The position numbers and the translations under genes were made by a program. The notes beneath the pieces were generated by a model. It saw only the letters and a list, made by a program, of their open reading frames with translations, did no database searches and was not told where the DNA came from. Below, one piece after another: positions 53,322 to 61,808 of a stretch of 64,000 nt of DNA. Within the stretch, counting starts at the first letter, position 1. Each line of letters opens with the position of its first letter. Location: the NCBI RefSeq assembly GCF_001613805.1, contig NZ_LPVY01000014.1:1-64000 (forward strand), in the 5' to 3' direction. Source of the DNA: Thalassospira lucentensis (GTDB lineage: Bacteria > Pseudomonadota > Alphaproteobacteria > Rhodospirillales > Thalassospiraceae).

Positions 53322-53346
53322 AACTGCCCCTCACAACACCTGTTCC
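53322..53346 (-). promoter_or_regulatory. Candidate autoregulatory ECF promoter
   Basis: On the reverse strand GGAAC (53346-53342), a 16-base spacer and AGTT (53325-53322). GGAAC is a common ECF -35. It sits at the end of fliS and could let the sigma factor drive its own operon. Confidence 0.35.
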
Positions 53347-53801
53347 ACGATATGACGGGTCCCGCGAACCTGTTGTGGCCCGACGGACTGCGGATTGACC
53401 GATTTGAAACTTTCCCACTGTTTTGCCAGTGCTTCGAGGTTCCGGTCCACTATTTCATAACGTTCCTCAAGCGGTGTTTTCCGCCCGTTTCGAGCCAGAA
53501 GTTTTATCATCCGTGCATAGAATGCATACAGATCACGGGATAATTCCGGTGCTGACTTCGGCGCGACAACTGCCTGCAATGCTCGCAATCGATTGACCGC
53601 AATTGCCTTTTCCTGACGTTCAAGATCGAAATGTTTTTCTTCACGGTATTGTTTGGCCGCCCGCAGATGCTGGCGCGTACGGGTGATGGCGATCACCATC
53701 ATCGCAAGGGGTGACGTCGTGCGCAATGCATTGTTGTATTGTGCGCTGGCACCGGCAAAACGATAAGCCTGTTGTGCAGTCGCCTGTGAATTCTTAGTCA
53801 T
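53331..53801 (-). CDS. fliS: FliS-like flagellin export chaperone
   Basis: A 156-residue helical protein. AYRFAGASAQYNNALRTTSPLAMMVIAITRTRQHL matches the beginning of FliS (AY...ASP..L..ML). RLRALQAVVAPKSAPELSRDLYAFYARMIKLLARNGRKTPLEERYEIVDRNLEALAKQWESF matches the rest. FliS binds the flagellin C-terminus and prevents early polymerisation. ATG 53801 overlaps the fliD stop by 8 bases. The basic character is unusual beside the acidic client proteins, and may suit their electrostatic binding. Confidence 0.8.
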   Translation of the reverse strand: MTKNSQATAQQAYRFAGASAQYNNALRTTSPLAMMVIAITRTRQHLRAAKQYREEKHFDLERQEKAIAVNRLRALQAVVAPKSAPELSRDLYAFYARMIKLLARNGRKTPLEERYEIVDRNLEALAKQWESFKSVNPQSVGPQQVRGTRHIVEQVL

Positions 53802-55482
53802 CTTCACCCCACAAGGCTTCAAGTTGTTCGCGCAGCAGCTGAAGCTGATACATCTTGGTTTCCAGCGCCGAGTAGCGTTCTGTCAGATCTTCGGCATAAG
53901 CCTCGGCAGCGGTTGTTACCTCGTCGATTTCATCCTCAAGATCGGATGTCTGTTCTTCGAGCCGATCGATCCGGGCGGAAATCAGGCCATCCGAACTGTT
54001 GGTATATTTGTCGAGCGCATTGACCATTTCATTGGCAAGTCCGCTGGAAATCGTGACATCGACACTTTCGGAACTGTCACCGCCGAAATACAGCTCGACA
54101 CCTTCATAGACCGACCCTTGAGCCCCGATGACATTGTTGCCGCTGATGGTGAACAGACTGGAATCACCGCCGACACTGGCCGACGTGATATTGCCGTCGG
54201 CATCAACCGCAATATCGATGGTAAAGGTGCCGGTATAGGTACCATCGGCTTCTGACACCAGCAGGTTGTCCGAACCAGTATCGGTCGACAGTGAAAACAG
54301 ATCGGCAACCTCGTCAAAATTCGAAACCAGCGCATCTTCAAGTGTCTCGGAATCAATAACCAGATAGTTGCTTTCATCAAAGGTGATGCCGATCGATGAC
54401 AGGGACGCATATGTGTCGCTGTCATCGGTAAAGGACAGCGCGTCATAAACCGACGAAACAACAGAACTTAAAAGTGAATCGCCAAACAGGACCGCATCCT
54501 CGCTCGCTCCTTCACCGGCCTCATAGGCCTGGTTGGTGATGACGAAACTGCGCAGTTCATTATATGCGGTAACAAAAGCCTCGATCGCATCATAGACCGA
54601 GCTCGCATCCTCATCGATTTCAAGCGTGATTTCCGTGCCTGCTTCCTCGGCATACAGATAAAGCGTGACACCATCAATCACGTCATCAACCGTGTTGCTG
54701 CTGCGCGTTACCTCGACCCCATCGACAGAAAAGATCGCCTGATCGGCTGCTACCAGTTCGTTGGCATAACTACCATCGGCATTGATCAGACCCAGCGATG
54801 CTGCAATCGTGGTATCGGCTCCGTCTGTATCAAAGGTGATCTCCTGCCCGGTATCAATGGCCGATAGCACCAACATATATTCATCGTCGGATACCTGAAG
54901 CACACTGGCGCGTACACCGGTTGCACTGCTCTGGTCATTGATGGCATCCGCAATATCGTCAAGCGACATGTCACCGGATATCTCGATATCCGTCGCAGTA
55001 TAATCATCCCCGGCCACAAGACTGAGGGTACCTGAAAGGCCTGCCGACGCCGACGCATCGGCATAGGTGTCGCCGCCCAATTTGTGAGCAGTCGCCATCT
55101 GTTTGATTTCAATCGTATAACTGCCAACAGCAGCCTCATCGTCTACCAGAACACCCAGCACATCAGATGCAGTGGTGTTGGCATCCGACGATGACAGATA
55201 GGCCGATTTACCGACCCAGACATCGTCGCGCAGGCTTTCAAGCTCGGCCGATGCCGTCAGCGCCTCGGCAGCATCTTCCAGCGCTTCCAGCAAGTCCTGC
55301 AGATCTTCAAACGCCGCAATTTCAAGTTCAAGCTCATCAACCTCTGCCTCGATGGTGTCGGCGACTTCCATCTTCACATTATAGGCGTCTTCAACCAGTT
55401 GGGCCGTATCAAGGTCGGTCAGCCCCGAAACATAGGACGAGGATACGTAGCTCGACGAAGTAGACGAATTGACGGTCGACAT
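53794..55482 (-). CDS. fliD: Flagellar filament cap protein FliD (HAP2)
   Basis: A 562-residue filament cap. The N-terminus SGLTDLDTAQLVEDAYNVKMEVADTIEAEVDELELEIAAFEDLQDLLEALEDAAEAL and the C-terminus SARIDRLEEQTSDLEDEIDEVTTAAEAYAEDLTERYSALETKMYQLQLL are FliD_N and FliD_C. Both form a coiled coil. The central domains are Asp/Ser/Thr-rich. ATG 55482 with GGGAGGGCAGG upstream is preferred over ATG 55524. It follows the flagellin terminator and is coupled to fliS. Confidence 0.93.
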   Translation of the reverse strand: MSTVNSSTSSSYVSSSYVSGLTDLDTAQLVEDAYNVKMEVADTIEAEVDELELEIAAFEDLQDLLEALEDAAEALTASAELESLRDDVWVGKSAYLSSSDANTTASDVLGVLVDDEAAVGSYTIEIKQMATAHKLGGDTYADASASAGLSGTLSLVAGDDYTATDIEISGDMSLDDIADAINDQSSATGVRASVLQVSDDEYMLVLSAIDTGQEITFDTDGADTTIAASLGLINADGSYANELVAADQAIFSVDGVEVTRSSNTVDDVIDGVTLYLYAEEAGTEITLEIDEDASSVYDAIEAFVTAYNELRSFVITNQAYEAGEGASEDAVLFGDSLLSSVVSSVYDALSFTDDSDTYASLSSIGITFDESNYLVIDSETLEDALVSNFDEVADLFSLSTDTGSDNLLVSEADGTYTGTFTIDIAVDADGNITSASVGGDSSLFTISGNNVIGAQGSVYEGVELYFGGDSSESVDVTISSGLANEMVNALDKYTNSSDGLISARIDRLEEQTSDLEDEIDEVTTAAEAYAEDLTERYSALETKMYQLQLLREQLEALWGEDD

Positions 55483-55506
55483 CCTGCCCTCCCTTTCATG
55501 CGACAC

Positions 55507-55551
55507 GAAACAAAACAGGGCCACCCGGCGGCTCTAAAACCGGATGACCCC
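55507..55551 (-). terminator. Flagellin terminator
   Basis: Reverse-strand stem GGGTCATCCGG/CCGGGTGGCCC (with two G-U pairs) followed by TGTTTTGTTT. It lies just after the flagellin stop, so most transcripts should end before fliD, giving flagellin in excess. Confidence 0.7.
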
Positions 55552-55559
55552 ACGCCGAG

Positions 55560-56378
55560 TTAGCTCAGCAAACGCGAGAGCTTCTCGAGATTTTCGTTGG
55601 AAACCGACAGAGCCTGGATGGCAGAATCCATCTTCACACCAAGTTCCGTCTGTTCAGCACTCAGTTCCGCGATATCGGCATCCATATAGACGCTCATTGC
55701 GGCTTCAAGGTTTGTCTGTGCGGTTTCGATGTTGCCGGACGCATAATCAAACCGCGACATCAGCGCACCGACCGTTGCGCGGCCAGAAGAAACGGTCGTA
55801 ACAGCCGCCTCGATTGCCGTCAGCTCGGTCGCTGCATTGGTCGAGGACGTCAAATCACCGGCCAGGCCAAGGCTTGCTGCGTCATAGGCCTGTGCAGACA
55901 GGTCAACGGCAATTGCAGCAACACTTGAATCGGCCGAAACGGTGAAGTTCTCGTTATAGGTGCCGTCCAGCAGTGAAGTATCGAAATAGGTCGTCGAGTT
56001 GACGATAGAATCAACCTGTGCAACCAGTTCCTGATATTCCGCGTCAAGATAGGCACGTTCCGTATCGGTCACCGAACCCGAAGATGCTTCGGATGCCAGT
56101 TCATACATACGTTCAAGAATATCGCCGATTTCCGAAAGACCGCCGTCAGCGGTTTCAAGAATGGCCGTTGCGACTTCGGCGTTATCACCAGCCTGTTCCC
56201 AGGCGGCATAGTCAACAGACATCGCAGTATAAACCGCGAGACCCGCAGCATCATCCGATGCAGAGTTGATCGACTTGCCGCTCGACATTGCCGTCAGAAC
56301 AGAAGTCATCTCGTCAGTGGTCTTGTTCAGGTTCGACACTGCCAGTGTCGCCGACATATTGGTGTTAATGCTCGCCAT
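55560..56378 (-). CDS. Flagellin (short type)
   Basis: A 272-residue filament subunit. It has the D0/D1 N-terminus INTNMSATLAVSNLNKTTDEMTSVLTAMSSGKSINSASDDAAGLAVYTAMS and the C-terminus SRFDYASGNIETAQTNLEAAMSVYMDADIAELSAEQTELGVKMDSAIQALSVSNENLEKLSRLLS. The variable D2/D3 part is almost absent, as in many alphaproteobacterial flagellins. It has few basic residues, many Asp, Ser and Ala, and no Cys. GGAG sits upstream of the ATG. The TPR-glycosyltransferase at 30 kb could modify Ser/Thr residues, but this is only inference. Confidence 0.95.
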   Translation of the reverse strand: MASINTNMSATLAVSNLNKTTDEMTSVLTAMSSGKSINSASDDAAGLAVYTAMSVDYAAWEQAGDNAEVATAILETADGGLSEIGDILERMYELASEASSGSVTDTERAYLDAEYQELVAQVDSIVNSTTYFDTSLLDGTYNENFTVSADSSVAAIAVDLSAQAYDAASLGLAGDLTSSTNAATELTAIEAAVTTVSSGRATVGALMSRFDYASGNIETAQTNLEAAMSVYMDADIAELSAEQTELGVKMDSAIQALSVSNENLEKLSRLLS

Positions 56379-56464
56379 TTTCTGGATCTCCTATATGGAA
56401 GAATGGAACTGACATACCTGCCAACCGACCAAAACGGGCCGGTATCCATATCCACGCAGACAAG

Positions 56465-56478
56465 CGGCAAAACTGGCG
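56465..56478 (-). promoter_or_regulatory. Candidate flagellar promoter motif upstream of flagellin
   Basis: Reverse-strand CGCCAGTTTTGCCG with an A tract (AAAAAAAA) about 18 bases upstream, 87 bases before the ATG. It differs by one base from the motif before flgD. The downstream sequence GCGTG also agrees. Confidence 0.4.
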
Positions 56479-56571
56479 ATGCATTTGGCGTTTTTTTTCC
56501 GCACTTGCCGAAACCTGCCCCAAAATGACTGTTTTCAGCGTTTCCCAAGCGAAATTATTTGCGTTTCCGAC

Positions 56572-56602
56572 ATTAAAAAAGGCCGCCGTTGTGGCGACCT
56601 TT
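56572..56602 (-). terminator. Terminator of the EAL-domain gene
   Basis: Reverse-strand stem AAAGGTCGCC/GGCGGCCTTT with an ACAAC loop and a following TTTTAA. It lies 22 bases after the EAL gene stop. Confidence 0.8.
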
Positions 56603-56623
56603 GCAGTGACTATCGGGTTGAGT

Positions 56624-58360
56624 CTAATGGCGCTTGGGATCGTGAATATTGCGCCAGTAAAGCGTGATATCCTTTTCAGGTTTGCCAAAAAGATACCCTT
56701 GCGCATAGTCGAAACCGACCTTTGTCACCATTTCACGCATGGCATCGGTTTCGATCATTTCCGCCACGACCTCGACCTTCAGTTCATGACACAGATCAAC
56801 CAGCGACTTCATGAACGCACGACCTTTGGATGATTTCAGGGACTGGCGGATTGATTCCCCGTCGATCTTGACATAATCGACATCGAGCGCACTCAGATAC
56901 CGGAAATTCGATGCCCCGGTACCGAAATCATCCAGACAAATCTCAACCCCGAAATCCCGAAAACGTGTGATCCAGGTCGAAGCCGTATCGATGTCGGTAA
57001 TTTCAGCCGTTTCGGTGATCTCGATCATCAGCTGCCCCATCGTATCGCGATTACGTTCAAAAAGAGCAATTACCGACCGGCAGAAATCGGGGTTTTCAAT
57101 ACTGTGCCCTGAAACGTTCACCGCAACGCGGGCATCAATACCCTCGTCCAGCTGATTGCGTATCCATTTCAGCGTCCGGCGCATCATAGCCAGATCCAAC
57201 CTGTGGATCATATTGACCTGTTCGGCAAAAGTGATCAGACGATCCGTTGGAATCAGCTTGCCTTCGTCATCATAAAAACGTGCAAGAACCTCGAAATGGT
57301 GAATTTCCGCAGATGGCAATCGCACGATCGGCTGATAAACCGCATCGAATTTCAGCCGATCGACCCGCATTCCGAAATCGCGCATGGCCGAGAATGTATC
57401 ATTTACCAGATTGGGGGCCTGTCCGATCAGGCGGGAGAATGTGAACCCGTGCTCCTGCCGGTCGCAGAACCGGCGGATGGAATAAAGCACCCCACGCGCC
57501 AGATCGCCCGGCGGGATCATCTCGGCGGTGAAATCGGTAACAGATGTCGAAATATCCACACCCTTGCCCGACGGATCGGCATCCCGTGCACAGTCGGCAA
57601 TCCGGTTTTCAAGTTCGCCAACCGGCACGTCCGGCCTGTGTAACATGCCAAACTGGTTGCCATTCAGGCGACCCGCAGTATCCCCGGCAACGGAGTGCGC
57701 ACGCAGAAACGCACCTATACTGGCCAGCATTTCATCACGTTCGATTTGCTCCATGCGTTTACACAATGGATCAAACGCATTCAGCGTCATCAGGGTAAAT
57801 TTATGTTCTGCACCGGTTTCGCGTTGCGCCATCAGACGTTCGGTCACCACCCGGGAAAGACTTTCCTCGTCCATCAGGCCGGTTGCATCATCGCGCTTGA
57901 TCGATCGCGCCACATCATGAGGCAATGTGTTGATCGCAACGCGCAGGGCGACAAAAAAATGATCGCCAAGATCGGGAAGGAAATAACCGCTCATGGAGAC
58001 CGGGGCGCTTAGCTGTTCGTCCGGGCGAATAAACCGCACCTGGATGTTGTCCATCCGGCCACGACGGCGCGCCACATACAACATTTCCTGAACCAGCGGT
58101 CTGAATTGCGGGGCCAGCACGGACTGCAGGGTATGGCCCTCAAGATCGGCTGCCGACCGGCCAATCATTCCATCTGCCGCACCGGATGCGAACACGATCC
58201 TCAGATCGTCATCCAGTTCCAGCAGAAGATCCCCCCACACAAACGCAAGTGCTGCGAAGCGGTTTCGTTCGTTGCGCAGTTCCGTCGTGCGACTTTTGAG
58301 AAGCTTTTCCAAAGGGTCCTCTTGAGCTGCCTCGAAATCCTTGCGCCTTCCTGCCCCCAA
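56624..58360 (-). CDS. PAS-degenerate GGDEF-EAL cyclic di-GMP phosphodiesterase
   Basis: A 578-residue cytoplasmic protein. A PAS-like domain (about 35-135), then a degenerate GGDEF domain (RLNGNQFGML in place of GGDEF) and an EAL domain (about 325-570). EAL active-site residues are kept: EVLAR (first Glu), VAVNVSG, IEITE, DDFGTGASNF, VKIDG, VAEMIET and QGYLFGKP. It should hydrolyse cyclic di-GMP, and the degenerate GGDEF may bind GTP as an activator. The TTG at 58360 is uncertain. It lies just upstream of flagellin on the same strand, but is separated by a terminator, so a motility role is suggested only by position. Confidence 0.88.
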   Translation of the reverse strand: MGAGRRKDFEAAQEDPLEKLLKSRTTELRNERNRFAALAFVWGDLLLELDDDLRIVFASGAADGMIGRSAADLEGHTLQSVLAPQFRPLVQEMLYVARRRGRMDNIQVRFIRPDEQLSAPVSMSGYFLPDLGDHFFVALRVAINTLPHDVARSIKRDDATGLMDEESLSRVVTERLMAQRETGAEHKFTLMTLNAFDPLCKRMEQIERDEMLASIGAFLRAHSVAGDTAGRLNGNQFGMLHRPDVPVGELENRIADCARDADPSGKGVDISTSVTDFTAEMIPPGDLARGVLYSIRRFCDRQEHGFTFSRLIGQAPNLVNDTFSAMRDFGMRVDRLKFDAVYQPIVRLPSAEIHHFEVLARFYDDEGKLIPTDRLITFAEQVNMIHRLDLAMMRRTLKWIRNQLDEGIDARVAVNVSGHSIENPDFCRSVIALFERNRDTMGQLMIEITETAEITDIDTASTWITRFRDFGVEICLDDFGTGASNFRYLSALDVDYVKIDGESIRQSLKSSKGRAFMKSLVDLCHELKVEVVAEMIETDAMREMVTKVGFDYAQGYLFGKPEKDITLYWRNIHDPKRH

Positions 58361-58750
58361 TTCAGGAAGTCACATCATCCGCAAAGACGAATTCGCCTAT
58401 CATCTGCATGGCACCCTTAATAACGCCTTTACAGCACCAGCAGATTTCGAACCTGGCGAACATATTTCCGGGTGCATCATGCTCCGTAAACCGGAACATC
58501 CCCCTTGGCACCGTCACGTTCCGAACGCAGATTGATTATATCTTTGTTCGGGCGGGGCTTTTTAAACCCCAAACCCGAATTATTCGAGCCTGAAATGATT
58601 GCAAAAACCGCATGCCTACAATGATGCACTGCAAAATACATCGCCCTGCCTTTGCAAACCGGCTGTAATCCCATAAGAAAGAACAGCCGAAAGCGTAATG
58701 ACCACCGTCTGAATTCTCGTCGCCACTGCACACAACCGGATTGATTCAAC
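58361..58750. other. Divergent intergenic region, no gene seen
   Basis: About 390 bases between the EAL gene and the nucleotidase gene. It contains CGGGCGGGG...CCCCAAACCCG (58548-58576), a GC hairpin with a T-rich loop. Short frames have no credible start. Promoters of both flanking genes should be here, but none was distinct. Confidence 0.45.
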
Positions 58751-59449
58751 ATGCCGCCGATCGTTTCTGCTGCCACCGCCATGCCGCGCATTGCGCCCGA
58801 CAATGTCCTGATCTTTGATCTCGACAACACGCTTTATCCGTCGGCATGTGACCTGTTTTCGCAGGTATCCAATCTGATCGGCCAGTATGTGCGCGACACA
58901 TTGCACCTTCCGGCGGACGAGGCCTATGTCATCCAGAAAAGCTATTTTCATCGCTATGGCACAACGCTGCGTGGTCTGATGACCGAACATAATATTGATC
59001 CCGCGGACTACCTGAACAAGGTTCACAATATTGATCTGTCAGTGGTCGATCCTGCACCGGAGCTGGCAGCAGCATTGAATGCACTGCCCTGCCGCAAGGT
59101 GATTTTCACCAATGCATCACGTGGACATGCTGAACGGGTGATGGACCGCCTTGGCATTGCCAGCCATTTTGAAACCATCTTTGACATCGTTGATGCCGAC
59201 TATATCCCCAAGCCTGAACGCCAGCCCTATGATCGGCTTCTTGCGCGTGATGCGATTGATCCGGCACGCGCGATCTATTTCGAAGACATGGCCAAAAACC
59301 TGCTTCCGGCCAAGGATATGGGCATGACCACCGTCTGGGTCCACACGGACGAGGAATGGGCGCAGGCCGGAAGCGATGATCCCCGGATTGATCACCAAAC
59401 CGACAATCTGGTGCATTTCTTGCGCAAACTGGCCATCAGTCCGGTATAA
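58751..59449 (+). CDS. HAD-family pyrimidine 5'-nucleotidase
   Basis: A 232-residue haloacid-dehalogenase hydrolase. Motif I is IFDLDNTLYP, motif II VIFTNASRGH, motif III around KPERQPYDRLL and motif IV FEDMAKNL. The DNTLYPS-type start and YGTTLRGLM match the Sdt1-like pyrimidine nucleotidases that dephosphorylate UMP/CMP. In alphaproteobacteria it often sits next to dapD, as here (180 bases). ATG 58751, or the internal Met at residue 11. Confidence 0.87.
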   Translation: MPPIVSAATAMPRIAPDNVLIFDLDNTLYPSACDLFSQVSNLIGQYVRDTLHLPADEAYVIQKSYFHRYGTTLRGLMTEHNIDPADYLNKVHNIDLSVVDPAPELAAALNALPCRKVIFTNASRGHAERVMDRLGIASHFETIFDIVDADYIPKPERQPYDRLLARDAIDPARAIYFEDMAKNLLPAKDMGMTTVWVHTDEEWAQAGSDDPRIDHQTDNLVHFLRKLAISPV

Positions 59450-59629
59450 AACCGTTCGCGAGCGAATTTGTCATGGTTCCAAGATTGAGCTTGCCCTCAT
59501 GATCGGGTAATTCTTTCGCGGGTCAGGATCAGGGAACCCCTAAGTAAACTGGCGGAGTTGACTTCACCACAGGCTTTGACCATTCTCCGCCCGACATGAA
59601 ATTAAAGCTGACCGCAAGGACTTCTGAAA

Positions 59630-60475
59630 ATGGACAGAACAGAACTTGAAGGCGTGATCAACGTCGCTTGGGAAAACCGCGACGAAATCAGCTCTGCCAC
59701 ACAGGGTGAAATCCGCAAGGCCGTCGACCAGACGCTTGCCGCACTTGATAGCGGTAAACTGCGTGTTGCTGAAAAAACCGATGGCAAGTGGGTTGTCAAT
59801 CAGTGGGCCAAGAAGGCGGTTCTTCTGTCCTTCCGTCTCAATGACATGACCACCATTTCCGGCGGCCCCGGCGAAAACACCAACTGGTGGGACAAGGTCC
59901 CGTCGAAATTTGAAGGGTGGGGCGAGGCCGAATTCAAAAATGCCGGTTTCCGCGCCGTACCGGGCAGCATCGTGCGCCGTTCTGCCTATGTCGCACCGGG
60001 TACCGTTCTGATGCCGAGCTTTGTGAACCTTGGTGCCTATGTTGATACTGGCGTCATGGTTGATACCTGGGCAACCGTCGGCTCCTGCGCACAGATCGGT
60101 AAAAACGTTCATCTTTCGGGTGGTGCGGGTATCGGTGGCGTCCTTGAACCACTGCAGGCCGGTCCGGTCATTATCGAAGACAACGCCTTTATCGGGGCGC
60201 GTTCGGAAATCGTTGAAGGTGTGATCGTCGAAGAAGGTGCCGTGATTTCGATGGGTGTGTTCATCGGTGCATCGACCAAGATCATTGACCGCACCACCGG
60301 CGAAACCTTTGTCGGCCGTGTCCCGGCCTATTCGGTTGTGGTTCCGGGCAGCATTCCGGGCAAACCGTTGCCCGATGGCAAGCCGGGGCCAAGCCTGTAT
60401 TGCGCGGTTATCATCAAACGTGTGGATGAAAAAACCCGTTCGAAAACCTCGATCAACGAATTGCTGCGTGACTGA
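59630..60475 (+). CDS. dapD: Tetrahydrodipicolinate N-succinyltransferase
   Basis: A 281-residue acyltransferase that adds succinyl-CoA to tetrahydrodipicolinate in the lysine/diaminopimelate pathway. The left-handed beta helix is visible as hexapeptides ([74 protein letters not shown]). SD is weak before ATG 59630. It ends in a terminator before dapE. Confidence 0.96.
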   Translation: MDRTELEGVINVAWENRDEISSATQGEIRKAVDQTLAALDSGKLRVAEKTDGKWVVNQWAKKAVLLSFRLNDMTTISGGPGENTNWWDKVPSKFEGWGEAEFKNAGFRAVPGSIVRRSAYVAPGTVLMPSFVNLGAYVDTGVMVDTWATVGSCAQIGKNVHLSGGAGIGGVLEPLQAGPVIIEDNAFIGARSEIVEGVIVEEGAVISMGVFIGASTKIIDRTTGETFVGRVPAYSVVVPGSIPGKPLPDGKPGPSLYCAVIIKRVDEKTRSKTSINELLRD

Positions 60476-60505
60476 TTTCTGTCACCCGATTTGCCAATGA
60501 TTTAT

Positions 60506-60541
60506 AAGGGGCGAGGCGGAAAACCGTTTCGCTCCTTTTTT
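60506..60541 (+). terminator. dapD terminator
   Basis: A 14-base stem AAGGGGCGAGGCGG/CCGTTTCGCTCCTT with three G-U pairs, a 4-base loop and a T run. It implies that dapE is mostly transcribed from its own promoter. Confidence 0.75.
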
Positions 60542-60621
60542 GCTCGTCAAATGTTTCCAGTGAAACATTGATAATGGGATGCAAATCCTCGTCCATCATC
60601 ACGAAGCCAAGAGAATATCAA

Positions 60622-61767
60622 ATGCCCACCGCCCTTGACCTTGCCCAGTCCCTGATCCGCTGCCCGTCCGTCACGCCTGCGGATGCCGGTGCCCTTGATG
60701 TATTGCAGGCTGCCCTTGAAGCACGCGGCTTTGACTGCAAACGCAAAGTCTTTCACGAAGACGGCTGGGATAGCATCGACAACCTTTATGCCCGACTGGG
60801 CACCAAAGGGCGCAATTTCTGTTTTGCTGGACATACTGACGTAGTTCCGGCAGGCGATGCCGCAGCATGGACAGTTGATCCATTTGGTGGCGAAATCAAG
60901 GATGGCCGTCTGTTTGGGCGCGGCGCGGTTGATATGAAAACCAATATTGCCTGTTTCGTTGAATCCGTTGATGCCTTTTTGGCAGCCCATCCCGATTTTG
61001 ACGAGAGCATAAGCTTCCTGATTACCGGTGATGAAGAAGCCGATGCGGTGAACGGCACGATCAAGCTTCTCGACTGGTGTGACAAACATGGCGAGAAACT
61101 TGATGTCTGCCTTCTGGGGGAACCGACCAATCCAACTTATCTGGGCGAGATGATGAAAGTCGGTCGCCGCGGTTCCATTACCGGCTGGCTAACGATCTAT
61201 GGCGCGCAGGGGCATGTTGCCTATCCGCATCTGGCCGATAATCCTGTACCACGCATGTTAAAGGTCCTTAATGCCCTTACCACGCACGAACTCGATAAAG
61301 GCACTCCGCATTTCCAGCCAAGCAATCTGGAAGTCACCACCGTCGATGCCGGAAATCCCGCGACCAACGTGGTGCCGTCGAAGGTCAGTGCCGCATTTAA
61401 TATCCGTTTCAACGACCTGCATCAGGGTGTCGATCTCGAGAAATGGATCCGCGAAACCTGTGCCGCATATGCCGGTGCTCATGACCTTAAAGTCAAGATT
61501 TCCGGCGAGGCGTTTGTATCCGAGCCCGGCAAGCTTGCTGCCCTGATTTCCGATGCCTCGGAAAAGATCACGGGCCATCGACCGGATATGAGCACCACGG
61601 GCGGCACATCGGATGCCCGCTTTATCCACAAATATTGCGAAGTCGTGGAATTCGGTCTGGTCGGACAAAGCATGCACAAGGTCGACGAGCATGCCATGGT
61701 CGAAGACATTGAAAAACTGGTCGTGATTTACGCCGATATTCTTTCAGGGTACTTTGCGAAAGTCTGA
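60622..61767 (+). CDS. dapE: Succinyl-diaminopimelate desuccinylase
   Basis: A 381-residue M20 metallohydrolase that releases succinate from N-succinyl-L,L-diaminopimelate. The dinuclear zinc ligands are in FCFAGHTDVVPAGD, GRGAVDMKTNIACFV and SFLITGDEEADAVNGT. The dimer domain (about 180-295) has GSITGWLTIYGAQGHVAYPH, and TGGTSDARFIHK is the C-terminal ligand region. ATG 60622 (MPTALDLAQSLIRCPSVTPAD) is the correct start. It follows dapD and gives diaminopimelate for peptidoglycan and lysine. Confidence 0.96.
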   Translation: MPTALDLAQSLIRCPSVTPADAGALDVLQAALEARGFDCKRKVFHEDGWDSIDNLYARLGTKGRNFCFAGHTDVVPAGDAAAWTVDPFGGEIKDGRLFGRGAVDMKTNIACFVESVDAFLAAHPDFDESISFLITGDEEADAVNGTIKLLDWCDKHGEKLDVCLLGEPTNPTYLGEMMKVGRRGSITGWLTIYGAQGHVAYPHLADNPVPRMLKVLNALTTHELDKGTPHFQPSNLEVTTVDAGNPATNVVPSKVSAAFNIRFNDLHQGVDLEKWIRETCAAYAGAHDLKVKISGEAFVSEPGKLAALISDASEKITGHRPDMSTTGGTSDARFIHKYCEVVEFGLVGQSMHKVDEHAMVEDIEKLVVIYADILSGYFAKV

Positions 61768-61808
61768 TAAAGGCCGGACAGATTTAAACGGATCGGGGGA
61801 TCAGGGAA

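Noticed and set aside
58548..58576. GC hairpin in the EAL/nucleotidase intergenic region as a terminator
   Set aside because: The T run is inside the loop rather than after the stem, and no gene ends just before it on either strand.
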